DNA from: Massilia niastensis DSM 21313
Lineage (GTDB): Bacteria; Pseudomonadota; Gammaproteobacteria; Burkholderiales; Burkholderiaceae_D
Assembly (NCBI RefSeq): GCF_000382345.1
Contig: NZ_KB908076.1
Coordinates: forward strand, 186,001-250,000
Length of the DNA stretch: 64,000 bases
Direction of reading: 5' to 3'
The position numbers and the translations under genes were made by a program. This document shows, piece after piece, positions 36,866 through 46,422 of this stretch; position 1 is the first letter of the stretch; every line of letters begins with the position of its first letter. The notes under the pieces were generated by a model. It ran no database searches and was not told the DNA's origin. It saw nothing but the letters and a program-made list of their open reading frames with translations.

Positions 36866-36895
36866 ATCAGAGCATTTGCGAGAGCAGGGTGTCAA
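36866..36895 (-). promoter_or_regulatory. Promoter of receptor 3
   Basis: Minus strand: TTGACA (36890-36895), 18-nt spacer ending TGC, TCTGAT (36866-36871). The stretch GCAAATGCTCTGAT is nearly repeated at the receptor 5 promoter. Leader about 125 nt. Confidence 0.65.
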
Positions 36896-36997
36896 TACAG
36901 AATATGTACGAATATGTACAATGTTGCGTAAACGTGAAACATTCTTGGTTTCAATTCGAAAGTCACTGACTGTCCGAATACCGTTCGTTCAAAAGCA

Positions 36998-37033
36998 AAA
37001 AAGCCCTCCCGGCTCACGCCGGGAGGGCTTTTT
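36998..37033 (-). terminator. Terminator of receptor 4
   Basis: AAAAAGCCCTCCCGGC-tcac-GCCGGGAGGGCTTTTT, a 16-bp symmetric stem that ends 17 nt from the receptor 4 stop; bidirectional. Confidence 0.92.
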
Positions 37034-37050
37034 GCGCAATTATATTGCGA

Positions 37051-39954
37051 TTAGAACGACTGGTTGTAGCGGACGTAGAAGAAGCGGTCCAGCGACAGGT
37101 CGGCATCCACGGACGAAGCGTCGGCTTGCGTGTTGTACACGATGCGTGGCTTCTTGTCGAAGATGTTGTTGATACCGAACAGGATGCGGCCGTTCCACGA
37201 GGTCTTGTAACCGACGCTCAGGTCATGGATGGTGACCGAACCCAGCTTGTTGGCGCCGGTACCGAAGGTGGCTTCGTGGTCAGGCATGTTGCACTCGATG
37301 CCTTCGTCACGATCCCAGCACTGGTCCTTGACCGGGCTGTAGTAGCGGAAGCCCCAGGTCGCGTTCCAGTTGCCCAGTGCCCAGTCGATCGAGGTGTTCG
37401 ACTTCACGCGGTTGTAGAAGTACTCGCCGGCGTACTCGTTCCAGTCCGAACCGGCACTGCTGCGGGTACGGAACTTGTCGACGTACGAGGTTTCGTTACG
37501 CACGCTGAACTGGCCGTAGGCGGTACGCGGCAGGCGGTAGTTGACCGCCAGGTCCAGGCCTTCGGTTTCCATCTCGCCCAGGTTGGCGTTGCCGCGCGAC
37601 AGGGTGGTGATCTGGCCGGTGATCGGGTCACGCTTGATCACGCTGCAGAAGTTCGTGTTGCCTTCGATGAAGCACTCGTTGGCCACGTACTCGGCGGTGA
37701 TCGCGGTGATGCGGTTCTCGACCTTGATGTTGTACCAGTCGAGGCCGAGGCTGAAGCCTGGCAGGTACGACGGGCTGTACACGAAGCCGACGGTCTTGGT
37801 GGTCGCGGTTTCCGGTTCCAGGAAGCTGTTGCCTGCGCCCGAGTTGAAAGCCACCAGGGACTGGGTACCGTTGGTGCTGGTGATCGGGGTGCCTGCCTGC
37901 TGCAGCTGGCGGTAGGTTGCGCTGGTGCCGGAGGCAACGCAGCGCGCCTGCACGGCCGCGTTGCTCGACGCTTCGCCGAAGCGGGTGTCGCACGGATCCA
38001 GGAAGGTGTCGAACGACTGCGAGCCGCCGCCGAAGGTGTCGCCCAGGGTCGGTGCACGGAAGCCTTCAGCCCAGGTACCGCGGGTCAGCAGGTCCTTGAC
38101 CGGCTTGTACATGAAGCTGGCCTTGCTGTTGTTGGTCACGCCGAAGTTGCTGTAGTCGGAGTGGCGGGTCGCCAGGTTGAAGCTCAGCAGTTCAGCGAAC
38201 GGCTTGTTCTTCAGCACCGGGACGTTCAGCTCGGCGTACGCTTCGCGCACGGTGTAGCGGCCGTAGGTCGGCTTGCCCGACAGGTTGGTCGAGTAGCCCG
38301 ACTGTTCGAACTGGCCAGGGACTTCCGAACCCTTGACTTCGCGGTGTTCGACACCGACTGCCAGGCCGACGGCGCCGGCCGGCAGCTGGAACAGTTCGCC
38401 GCCGATGTCGGCGGTGGCGCTGTTGATGGTCGAACCGTAGGAACGCTGGTCGATCGAGTTGACGTAGGCCAGGGCTTCCGGGGTCGAGGCCGATGGGCCG
38501 CCCAGGATGTCCCATGGGGTGCACTCGGACAGGCCGATCGGCGCAGTCGGGGTGCCGCACTGCACGACGCCGGCGGCGTTGCGGAACGACGGGCCCAGCG
38601 CTTTCTTCAGGTTCAGCAGGTTGATGTTGCCGGTGCCGGTCGCCGAGCCCGAAACCTTGTTGTGGTTGAAGCCAGCGCTCCAGTTCCACGCCAGGTCACG
38701 GACCGCGAATTCGCCTTCCAGCGTCGCATCGACGTGCAGGGTGCGGTTTTCGTTGTCGGTGATACGCGGCATCTCGATGGTGCGGCGCTGGAAGAACAGG
38801 TCCTGGCCGAGGCCGGCGCCAGCAACCTGGTTGCCGTACGGGTTGTAGTAGCTGTCCTTGTCGATGTAGACCTTGTACGCGGCCTGCGAGGTCGACTGCA
38901 GCGGGTAGCCGGCGATCTGCGAGGTGGACTGGCGCTGCGAGTACATCGCGGTGGTCTTCAGGCGCATGTCTTTCGGCAGGGCGATTTCACCCTTGACGAA
39001 CAGCGTGTCGAGCTTGTTCGGCGACAGCAGGTGCATGTCCTGGCTCGAGTTGAACTTGTCCGCCGCCGCGCCGGTGTAGGCGTGGTAGCTGTTCGGGTCG
39101 CGCGAGTTGGCGCCGACGCCGACGCCGTCATAGGTGCCGGTGTGGTTCAGGATGCGGTTGAAGCCGCCGGTTGCCGGGTTCGTGTTCGAACCGCCAGCCG
39201 CGTTCACCGGGGTGATGCGGCCCCATGGCGACGCGCCGAGGCCGTCGAACGGGTGGGCCGGACCGTAGGTGGTCGAGGTGATGGCGCGGGTCGATGGCCA
39301 CACGACGCCTTGCTCGGTGTGCGACAGGCCGAACATCAGCGAGGCCTTGTCGTCGCCGGCGCCGTAGCTCAGCGAGAAGTCCTTGTTCTTGCCGTCGTTC
39401 TTTTCGTTCTGGCCGGTGTACAGGGACAGCTGGCCGCCCTGCATGTTCTTTTTCAGGATGATGTTGATCACGCCTGCGATCGCGTCCGAGCCGTAGATCG
39501 ACGAAGCGCCATCCTTCAGGATTTCCAGGCGCTCGATCATCGACGACGGGATGGTCGACAGGTCGGTGTAGCCGTCCACGGTCTGGGTCCAGCGCTTGCC
39601 GTCCACCAGGACCAGCAGGCGGTTCGAACCCAGGTTGCGCAGGCTGACGTACTGGCCGCCAGCTTCGCTGTTCGAAGTCAGGGCGCCGCTGCGGCTGAAG
39701 TCAGGCGCGCCGGCCGACGAGAGGTTGTTCAGGATGTCGCCGACGGTGACCAGACCGGTTTTCTGGATCTGTTCCTGGCTCATCACCTGGATCGGCTGGG
39801 CCGTTTCCAGGTCGACCTGGCGAATGCGGGAACCGGTAACTTCGACGCGCTGCAGCGGCTGCTCGGCTTGTTGAGCGTAAGCAGCGTGCATGCCGAGGGT
39901 CATGCCGCCAAGGCAGATCACGCGGATCGACCGGGACAGGATTGTTTCCATCAT
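37051..39954 (-). CDS. TonB-dependent receptor 4
   Basis: 967 residues, closely related to receptors 3 and 5. The signal peptide [23 protein letters not shown] is almost that of receptor 3. The [19 protein letters not shown] plug opening and [11 protein letters not shown] match both relatives. The end is VRYNQSF. Loop cysteine pairs are kept (PCDTRFG...QARC, ECFIEGNTNFC). It has its own terminator and promoter, so it is transcribed alone. The tandem array suggests duplication then diversification of ligand loops. Ligand unknown. Confidence 0.92.
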   Translation of the reverse strand: MMETILSRSIRVICLGGMTLGMHAAYAQQAEQPLQRVEVTGSRIRQVDLETAQPIQVMSQEQIQKTGLVTVGDILNNLSSAGAPDFSRSGALTSNSEAGGQYVSLRNLGSNRLLVLVDGKRWTQTVDGYTDLSTIPSSMIERLEILKDGASSIYGSDAIAGVINIILKKNMQGGQLSLYTGQNEKNDGKNKDFSLSYGAGDDKASLMFGLSHTEQGVVWPSTRAITSTTYGPAHPFDGLGASPWGRITPVNAAGGSNTNPATGGFNRILNHTGTYDGVGVGANSRDPNSYHAYTGAAADKFNSSQDMHLLSPNKLDTLFVKGEIALPKDMRLKTTAMYSQRQSTSQIAGYPLQSTSQAAYKVYIDKDSYYNPYGNQVAGAGLGQDLFFQRRTIEMPRITDNENRTLHVDATLEGEFAVRDLAWNWSAGFNHNKVSGSATGTGNINLLNLKKALGPSFRNAAGVVQCGTPTAPIGLSECTPWDILGGPSASTPEALAYVNSIDQRSYGSTINSATADIGGELFQLPAGAVGLAVGVEHREVKGSEVPGQFEQSGYSTNLSGKPTYGRYTVREAYAELNVPVLKNKPFAELLSFNLATRHSDYSNFGVTNNSKASFMYKPVKDLLTRGTWAEGFRAPTLGDTFGGGSQSFDTFLDPCDTRFGEASSNAAVQARCVASGTSATYRQLQQAGTPITSTNGTQSLVAFNSGAGNSFLEPETATTKTVGFVYSPSYLPGFSLGLDWYNIKVENRITAITAEYVANECFIEGNTNFCSVIKRDPITGQITTLSRGNANLGEMETEGLDLAVNYRLPRTAYGQFSVRNETSYVDKFRTRSSAGSDWNEYAGEYFYNRVKSNTSIDWALGNWNATWGFRYYSPVKDQCWDRDEGIECNMPDHEATFGTGANKLGSVTIHDLSVGYKTSWNGRILFGINNIFDKKPRIVYNTQADASSVDADLSLDRFFYVRYNQSF

Positions 39955-40082
39955 ATTGCAAAACTCCTAGGGGTGAAAACGCGGCCGTACTGGGTTGCAG
40001 TACAGCCTATCGGGAAGGGTCGCTCGGCGACCGATTAAAAAAATGCGCTCAACTGTTGGTTCAACGAATTTTTAAGTTTGCA

Positions 40083-40112
40083 ATAGAAACATTCAGGACT
40101 CGGCAGTGTCAA
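40083..40112 (-). promoter_or_regulatory. Promoter of receptor 4
   Basis: Minus strand: TTGACA (40107-40112), 18-nt spacer ending TGT, TTCTAT (40083-40088). Leader about 125 nt, similar in length to that of receptor 3. Confidence 0.62.
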
Positions 40113-40222
40113 TGTATATGCATCTCGTTTTTCAGATATGTTGCGGAAACGCGTAATTACCGTTTAACTGTTGGTCGCTTATTGACGCCGCGGTCAGTTG
40201 TCGTTCTAAATTTCTATAAAGC

Positions 40223-40259
40223 AAAAAAACCCGCCCGGCTGGCGCCGGGCGGGTTTTTT
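40223..40259 (-). terminator. Terminator of receptor 5
   Basis: AAAAAACCCGCCCGGC-tggc-GCCGGGCGGGTTTTTT. Surrounding bases (GCAAAAAA before, TTTTTTGCGCAATTA after) match the receptor 4 terminator context, showing common origin. Confidence 0.92.
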
Positions 40260-40275
40260 GCGCAATTAAATTGCG

Positions 40276-43146
40276 TTAGAACGCTTGGTTGTAGCGGACG
40301 TAGACGAAGCGGTCCAGCGGCAGATCCGGATTCACCGACGAGGACGAGGCGGTGCCGCCATAGCTGCTCGATGCGCTGTAATTCACGCGCGGCTTCTTGT
40401 CGAACACGTTGTTGGCGCCGATCAGGATCTTGCCTTGCCACGGCAGGGAGTAGCCGATCGACAGGTCGCTGTAGACCATGGCGCTGTGGCGGTTGTAGCC
40501 GGTGCCCCAGCTGGTCTTCGCGGTCGGGTCCGAGCACTCGATCGACGTGGTCCAGCAACGGTTCTTCTGCGAGCTGTAGTAGCGGGTCGCGAAGGTGGCG
40601 CTCCAGTTGCCCAGGCTCCAGTCCAGCGCGATGTTCGACTTCACGCGGTAGGTATCCCACTCGCCGGCGTATTCGACCCAGTCCGCGGTCGCGGTGCTCT
40701 TGATCTTGTACGAGTCGATGTAGGTGGTTTCGCTGCGCAGGCCGAACTGGCCGTAGGCATTGCGCGGCAGGCGGTACGAGAAGCTCAGGTCGACGCCTTC
40801 GGTTTCCAGCTGGCCCAGGTTGGCGTTGCCGCGCGCCAGGTTGGTGATCTGGCCGGTGAGCGGGTCACGCTTGATCGCGTCGCAGAAGCCCTGCACGTTG
40901 TTGACGTAGCACTGGTTGATCACGTAGGTTGCCGAGACCGCGGTGATGCGGTTGTCGACACGGATGTTGAACCAGTCCACCGACAGCGACAGGCCCGGCA
41001 CCCAGGATGGGCTGTACACCAGGCCCAGGGTGCGGGTCTTGGCGGTTTCCGGGGTCAGGAAGGCATTGCCGGCGCCGGTCTGGAACGGGGTCGGGGTCTG
41101 GCCGCCGCCCGCGGTGACCGGGGAACCCGCCTGGTTGACCTGGCGGAAGTTGGCCGGCACACCTTTCGCACGGCAGTTGGCCATGGTGGTCGCGTTGCTC
41201 TTCGCATCGCCGAAGGCGCTGTCGCAGGCGTCCAGGTAGGAGTCGAAGGATTGCGAGCCGCCGCCGAAGGTGTCGCCCACGGTCGGAGCGCGGAAGCCTT
41301 CGGCATAGGTGCCGCGCGCCAGCAGGTCCTTGATCGGCTTCCACATCATGCTGGCCTTGCTGTTGGTGGTCGAGCCGAAGTTCGAGTAGTCCGAATAGCG
41401 CGAGGCCAGGTTCAGGCTCAGGAAGTCGGCCAGCGGCACGCCCTTGAGCAGCGGGATGTTCGCTTCCAGGTAGGCTTCGCGCACGGTATAGCGGCCGATG
41501 GTGGCGTTGCCCGCCAGGTCGGTCGAATAGCCGGACTGCTCGAACTGGCCCGGACGGTCGTAGCCGCGCACTTCACGGTACTCGAGGCCGCCCGCCAGGC
41601 CGACGGCGCCGGCCGGCAGGTTGAACAGTTCGCCGGTCAGGTCGGCGGTGGCGCTGTTGACGGTCGAGCCGTAGGTGGACTGGCCGGTCGACATCACGTA
41701 GGCCAGCGCTTCGGGCGTGCTGGCCGACGGGCCGCCCAGGATATCCCAGGGCACGCACTCGGCCAGGGCGATCGGGGCCGCCGCGGTGCCGCACTGGACC
41801 ACGCCGGAGGCGTTGCGGAACGATGGGCCGAGGGCCTTCTTCAGGTTCAGCAGGTTCAGGTTACCGGTGCTCAGCACGCTGCCGTCGACGCTGCTGTGGT
41901 TGTAGCCGACGCTCCAGTTCCACGGCAGGCTGCGCAGTTCGAATTCGCCTTCCAGGGCGGCGTCGATGTGCAGGGTGCGGTTGTTGTTGTCGGTCACGCG
42001 CGGCACTTCGATGGTGCGGCGGTAGAAGAACAGGTCCTGGGCGGCGGCGCCGGCGACCGAGCTGCCGTACGGGTTGTAGTAGCTGTTCCTGTCGATGTAG
42101 ACCGGGAACTTGGCCTGGGCCGTCGAGCTCAGCGGATAGCCGGCGATCTGGCGCGACGAGTCGCGGTCGGCGTACATCGCGGTGGTGGTCAGGCGCATGT
42201 CGTAGGGCAGCGCGACCGAACCCTTGACGAAGATCGAGGTCAGCTTGGTCGGCGACGTGAACATCATCTGGCTGCTCGAGTTGAACACGTCGGGATCGTT
42301 GGTGGAGCGGTACGGATGGTAGTTGGCCGGGTTGCGCGAATCCTGGCCCACGCCGTCGCCGTTGTAGCTGCCGGTATGGTTCAGGATCTGGTCGAAGCCG
42401 CTGGCCGCGCCGGTGGCGCTGACCTGGCGGATACGGCCCCATGGGCCGCCGCCGAAGCCGGCGTTGTAGTGTTCCGGGCCGAAGCTGAACGAGGTGATGT
42501 CGCGGGTCTTGGCCCAGACTTCGCCCTGCTCGCTGTGGGTCAGGCCGAACATCAGCGACGCCTTCTCGTCGCCGGCGCCGTAGGAGAGCGAGTAATCCTT
42601 GGTCTTGCCGTCGTTCTTTTCGTTCTGGCCGACGTAGGCGCTGGCGGTGCCGCCCTGCATGGTCTTCTTCAGGATGATGTTGACCACGCCGGCGATCGCG
42701 TCCGAGCCGTAGATCGACGAAGCGCCGTCCTTCAGGACTTCGATGCGCTCGATCAGGGCCGACGGCACGGTCGACAGGTCGGTATAGCCGGCCACGGTCT
42801 GGGTCCAGCGCTTGCCGTTGACGAGCACCAGCAGGCGGTTCGCGCCCAGGTTGCGCATGTTGATGTACTGGCCGCCCTGTTCACGGTTCGAGGTCAGGGT
42901 CGAGCCCTTGCTGAAGGCCGGGGTGCCGGCCGAGGACAGGTTGTTGATGATGTCGCCGACGGTGACGAGACCGCTCTTCTGGATCTGTTCCTGGCTCATC
43001 ACCTGGATCGGCTGGGCCGTTTCGAGGTCGACCTGGCGGATGCGCGAGCCGGTCACTTCCACGCGCTGCATGGCGTCCTGGGCCAGTGCGGTCATCGAAT
43101 GCAGCGCGAACGCCACTGCCACCGCGATCTTGGTACGTTGTTGCAT
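40276..43146 (-). CDS. TonB-dependent receptor 5
   Basis: 956 residues. The signal peptide (MQQRTKIAVAVAFALHSMTALAQ) is unlike that of receptors 3 and 4, but from [27 protein letters not shown] plug opening onward the three align. The end is VRYNQAF. Cysteine pairs (ACDSAFG...ANC, QCYVNNVQGFC) are conserved. The swapped signal peptide suggests a recombination near the N-terminus, or strong drift there. It is the most upstream of the tandem trio in transcription direction. Ligand unknown. Confidence 0.92.
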   Translation of the reverse strand: MQQRTKIAVAVAFALHSMTALAQDAMQRVEVTGSRIRQVDLETAQPIQVMSQEQIQKSGLVTVGDIINNLSSAGTPAFSKGSTLTSNREQGGQYINMRNLGANRLLVLVNGKRWTQTVAGYTDLSTVPSALIERIEVLKDGASSIYGSDAIAGVVNIILKKTMQGGTASAYVGQNEKNDGKTKDYSLSYGAGDEKASLMFGLTHSEQGEVWAKTRDITSFSFGPEHYNAGFGGGPWGRIRQVSATGAASGFDQILNHTGSYNGDGVGQDSRNPANYHPYRSTNDPDVFNSSSQMMFTSPTKLTSIFVKGSVALPYDMRLTTTAMYADRDSSRQIAGYPLSSTAQAKFPVYIDRNSYYNPYGSSVAGAAAQDLFFYRRTIEVPRVTDNNNRTLHIDAALEGEFELRSLPWNWSVGYNHSSVDGSVLSTGNLNLLNLKKALGPSFRNASGVVQCGTAAAPIALAECVPWDILGGPSASTPEALAYVMSTGQSTYGSTVNSATADLTGELFNLPAGAVGLAGGLEYREVRGYDRPGQFEQSGYSTDLAGNATIGRYTVREAYLEANIPLLKGVPLADFLSLNLASRYSDYSNFGSTTNSKASMMWKPIKDLLARGTYAEGFRAPTVGDTFGGGSQSFDSYLDACDSAFGDAKSNATTMANCRAKGVPANFRQVNQAGSPVTAGGGQTPTPFQTGAGNAFLTPETAKTRTLGLVYSPSWVPGLSLSVDWFNIRVDNRITAVSATYVINQCYVNNVQGFCDAIKRDPLTGQITNLARGNANLGQLETEGVDLSFSYRLPRNAYGQFGLRSETTYIDSYKIKSTATADWVEYAGEWDTYRVKSNIALDWSLGNWSATFATRYYSSQKNRCWTTSIECSDPTAKTSWGTGYNRHSAMVYSDLSIGYSLPWQGKILIGANNVFDKKPRVNYSASSSYGGTASSSSVNPDLPLDRFVYVRYNQAF

Positions 43147-43266
43147 GTGCTCTCCATCTTTGCGTTCCCGTTGTGCGGGTACGGCTTTATATGTTTAGAA
43201 ATACATCCCGTGTGAACCTGGGCGCACCGTTGTAACGGATATTGCCTGCCGTGAATACACGTATGT

Positions 43267-43296
43267 ATCAGAGCATTTTGCGTTGTTTTATGTCAA
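43267..43296 (-). promoter_or_regulatory. Promoter of receptor 5
   Basis: Minus strand: TTGACA (43291-43296), 18-nt spacer ending TGC, TCTGAT (43267-43272). Leader about 115 nt. Confidence 0.65.
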
Positions 43297-43452
43297 CGAT
43301 GTTTCCAGGAGGATCTATCTAAAAAACAACAGATTGTGTACATATCTCTGACCAGAAAGTCAGCAGCAATCGATTGCGCATGAGCGGTGCAAAAATGTGC
43401 TTGCGGGCAGTAAAAAAGTGTGCGAGCCCCGGGAAGGGTGCGCGCGCCAGGA

Positions 43453-43486
43453 GGGAGATACGGAGAGGGGGGAGATACGGAGAGGG
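43453..43486. repeat. Two perfect 17-bp tandem repeats
   Basis: GGGAGATACGGAGAGGG occurs twice head to tail in the gap between receptor 5 and glnE. No function is apparent. Confidence 0.85.
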
Positions 43487-43490
43487 GGAT

Positions 43491-43508
43491 GCCGCCCGGC
43501 CGGGCGGC
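43491..43508 (-). terminator. GC-rich palindrome after glnE
   Basis: GCCGCCCGGCCGGGCGGC, an 18-bp perfect palindrome 19 nt after the glnE stop. No T-tract follows on the minus strand, so terminator activity is uncertain. Confidence 0.4.
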
Positions 43509-43526
43509 GTTGGATGAGATGAGGAA

Positions 43527-46241
43527 TTATTCGCCGAAGCAGGCCTGCCACAGGCGCAGCACGCTGTCCGGATGCCGGCCCACCAGGGGCGACTCCACCC
43601 GGGCCTTGTCCTGCCCCTGCAGGCGCACCTGGTGCTGCAGCTTGCGCATGGCGCGGTAGGCGTCGGCGACCGCCGTGGCGAGGTCGGCATCGATCAGGCC
43701 CAGTTCGCCGCAGGTGCGCAGCAGCGCGATGTTGCCGGCGTTGGCGGTCAGTTGCGGCCAGGCGCTGGCATGACGCAATACCAAATACTGGACGATGAAT
43801 TCGATGTCGATCATGCCACCCGGATCGTGCTTCAGGTCGAAGAGGTCGGACCGGTTGACATTGGCGTCGCGCATGCGCTTGCGCATCCGCGCCACTTCGT
43901 CCTTCAGCTCCTCGGCCTGGCCGGCGCGGTCCTTGCGCAGCACCTGCTCGCGGATCGCCTCGAAGCGCGCGCCGATGGCGGCGTCGCCGGCGCAGAAGCG
44001 GGCGCGGGTCAGCGCCTGGTGCTCCCAGATCCAGGCCGCGCTGTCCTGGTAGCGCTCGAAGGCCTGCAGCGAGGAGACCAGCATGCCGCTGGCGCCGTCC
44101 GGACGCAGCGCGATATCGACGTCGAACAGGATGCCGGCCGCCGTATGCGCCGTCATCCAGGTGATGAAGCGCTGGGCCAGCTTGGCATAGTTGGGCGGCG
44201 CGTCCTGGTCGTCGTCGTCGTACAGGAAGATCACGTCGAGGTCGGACACGTAGCCGAGTTCCTTGCCGCCCAGCTTGCCGTACGCGATGACCGCGAAGCG
44301 CGGTTCCTCGCGATGGCGGGTGGCCACTGTGCGCCAGGCGTGGCGCACCGTGGCGCCGACGATGGTGTCGGCCAGCGCCGACAGGTGGTCGGCCAGGCGC
44401 TCGACCGAGAGCTCGCCGGCCAGGTCGAGCGCGAGCAGGCGGAACTGCTGGGCATGGTGGACTTCGCGCAGGATGTCGAGCTGGCGCTCGGTGTCGCCGG
44501 CCGCGTCAAGCAGCTGCTGGTCGAGGCTGGCGGCCAGCTCGGCCAGGTCGCCGGCTCCGTTGTTGCGGTCGTCCAGCAGCTCGTCGAGCAGCAGCGGGTG
44601 CTGGGTCAGGAAGGTCGCGGCCCAGCCGCTGGCATTGATCATGCGGATCACGCGCTCGAGCGTGTGCGGATACTCGGTCAGCAGCGACAGGTAGGCCGAG
44701 CGGCGCGCGATCGCTTCGAAGAAGTCGAGCAGGCGGCCCAGGGTGGCGCTGTGGCTGCCGATGCCGGCCTCGCCGACCACGGTCGCGATCTGGGGCAGGG
44801 CGCAATCGGCCAGGGCCAGCAGGCGCGCGCGGCTGGCCTCGGGCAGGCTGGCCATGCGCGGTCCCTGCAGGGTGGCGACCAGGCGCGCGGCGGCCCCCGC
44901 CGGGTCGTCGAAGCCCAGTTGCGCCAGGCGCGCTCCAATCGCTTCGTGGTTTTCCGGGTCGTCGGCCAGCAGCGGGCCTTCGGCCTCGGCGCTCTCGGCC
45001 TTGTCGGCGAAGATCGCGTCGAACTGGGCGGCGACGAAGCTGCGCTGCTCTTCGAGGCGCGCCAGCAGGGTGGGCACGTCGGGCAGGCCCATCATCCGCG
45101 CCACCGCCAGGCGGTCGGCGTCGTTGGCCGGCAGGGTATGGGTCTGGGCGTCCTCCAGGTATTGCACCCGGTGTTCGAGCTTGCGCAGGAAGGTATAGGC
45201 GTCCAGCAGGCGCGCGACGGTGTCGTGGGTCAGCAGTTCGCGCTCGGCCAGCAGGCGCAGGGTGGCGCGGGTCGAGCGCTCGCGCAAAGCCGGGTCGCGC
45301 CCGCCGCGGATCAGCTGGAACACCTGGGCCAGGAATTCGATCTCGCGGATCCCGCCGCGTCCCAGCTTGACGTTGTGGCTGCGTTCGGGGTGCAGGCGCT
45401 CCTGGCGCTTGACCTCGGCGCGGATCTGGGCGTGCATGTTGCGGATCGCATCGATCACGCCGAAGTCGAGGTAGCGGCGGAACACGAAGGGGCGCACGAT
45501 CGCATCCAGGGCCGCGATGTCCTCGGGCGCGCCGGTGACGGCGCGCGCCTTGACCCAGGCGTAGCGCTCCCATTCGCGGCCCTGGACGATCAGGTATTCC
45601 TCGACCATGTTGAGGCTGGCGGCCAGCGGTCCCGACTTGCCGTTCGGCCGCAGCGCCATGTCGACCCGGAAGGTGAAGCCGTCCTCGATCACCTCGGACA
45701 GGGCGGCGATCAGCTTGCGCCCCAGGCGCACGAAGAATTCGTGGTTGGACAGCTGGCGCTGGCCGGGCCCGGCGGCGGTCTCGCCGTCCTCGGGGTAGAC
45801 GAAGATCAGGTCGATGTCGGACGAGACGTTCAGCTCGCCGCCACCCTGCTTGCCCATGGCCAGCACCATCAACTGCTGGGGCCGGCCGGATTCCTCGCCG
45901 ACCGGCATGCCGTGGATGGCCACCAGCTCGTCGGTGAGCGCGGCCGCGTGGGTCCGGATCGCGAAGTCGGCGAAGGCCGTCATCGCCGTCACCACCTCGT
46001 CGAGTTCGGCGCGCCCGTCCAGGTCGCGTTCGATGATGGCGCAGATCAGGAGATTGCGCAGGCGCCGCATGGCGCGCTCGAGCGGCAGGCCGGCCGCCAG
46101 CTCCCGTTCCAATACCGCGCCGAAATCGGCCCGGGCCAGCGATAATCGAGCCAGATCGGCGAGCTGCGCCGCACGGCCGGGCGCGGCGTCGAGCCAGCGT
46201 TGGTAGAAGCGCGACGCGCACGCCGGGGAAGCAGGGTTCAT
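43527..46241 (-). CDS. glnE: Bifunctional glutamine synthetase adenylyltransferase/deadenylase
   Basis: About 904 residues with the duplicated nucleotidyltransferase layout. The N-terminal half has GKQGGGELNVSSDIDLIFVY and the C-terminal half GKLGGKELGYVSDLDVIFLY, the two GxxGxxE..SDxDxxF catalytic sites. The first removes AMP from, and the second adds AMP to, Tyr400 of GlnA. Activity is normally set by PII and glutamine. The frame reaches 46322, but ATG 46241 begins MNPASPACASRFYQRWLD, the more family-like start. It diverges from yhdP. Together with glnA-ntrBC at 13-18 kb it completes glutamine synthetase control. Confidence 0.95.
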   Translation of the reverse strand: MNPASPACASRFYQRWLDAAPGRAAQLADLARLSLARADFGAVLERELAAGLPLERAMRRLRNLLICAIIERDLDGRAELDEVVTAMTAFADFAIRTHAAALTDELVAIHGMPVGEESGRPQQLMVLAMGKQGGGELNVSSDIDLIFVYPEDGETAAGPGQRQLSNHEFFVRLGRKLIAALSEVIEDGFTFRVDMALRPNGKSGPLAASLNMVEEYLIVQGREWERYAWVKARAVTGAPEDIAALDAIVRPFVFRRYLDFGVIDAIRNMHAQIRAEVKRQERLHPERSHNVKLGRGGIREIEFLAQVFQLIRGGRDPALRERSTRATLRLLAERELLTHDTVARLLDAYTFLRKLEHRVQYLEDAQTHTLPANDADRLAVARMMGLPDVPTLLARLEEQRSFVAAQFDAIFADKAESAEAEGPLLADDPENHEAIGARLAQLGFDDPAGAAARLVATLQGPRMASLPEASRARLLALADCALPQIATVVGEAGIGSHSATLGRLLDFFEAIARRSAYLSLLTEYPHTLERVIRMINASGWAATFLTQHPLLLDELLDDRNNGAGDLAELAASLDQQLLDAAGDTERQLDILREVHHAQQFRLLALDLAGELSVERLADHLSALADTIVGATVRHAWRTVATRHREEPRFAVIAYGKLGGKELGYVSDLDVIFLYDDDDQDAPPNYAKLAQRFITWMTAHTAAGILFDVDIALRPDGASGMLVSSLQAFERYQDSAAWIWEHQALTRARFCAGDAAIGARFEAIREQVLRKDRAGQAEELKDEVARMRKRMRDANVNRSDLFDLKHDPGGMIDIEFIVQYLVLRHASAWPQLTANAGNIALLRTCGELGLIDADLATAVADAYRAMRKLQHQVRLQGQDKARVESPLVGRHPDSVLRLWQACFGE

Positions 46242-46267
46242 CTTTTGGATCCAAGCAATGGTTTGCG

Positions 46268-46295
46268 TTGCGGCAGGCGTGCAATGCGGTAGAAT
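46268..46295 (+). promoter_or_regulatory. Possible yhdP promoter
   Basis: TTGCGG (46268-46273), 16-nt spacer, TAGAAT (46290-46295), within the divergent glnE-yhdP gap. Moderately good match only. Confidence 0.4.
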
Positions 46296-46422
46296 TGCCC
46301 GCCGTGCTGCCTGGGTCAGCATGATGGTAAGGTAGACGCCGCGACTGTTGCAAGCTGTCTGTTACTAAAGAAATAATTTGCGGGAATCTCCCTTACGGCG
46401 AGTTTGAGTTATTAGCACCTTG

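Noticed and set aside
43453..43486. Direct repeats considered as a CRISPR or iteron array
   Set aside because: Only two adjacent copies with no spacers, and no cas or replication genes nearby.
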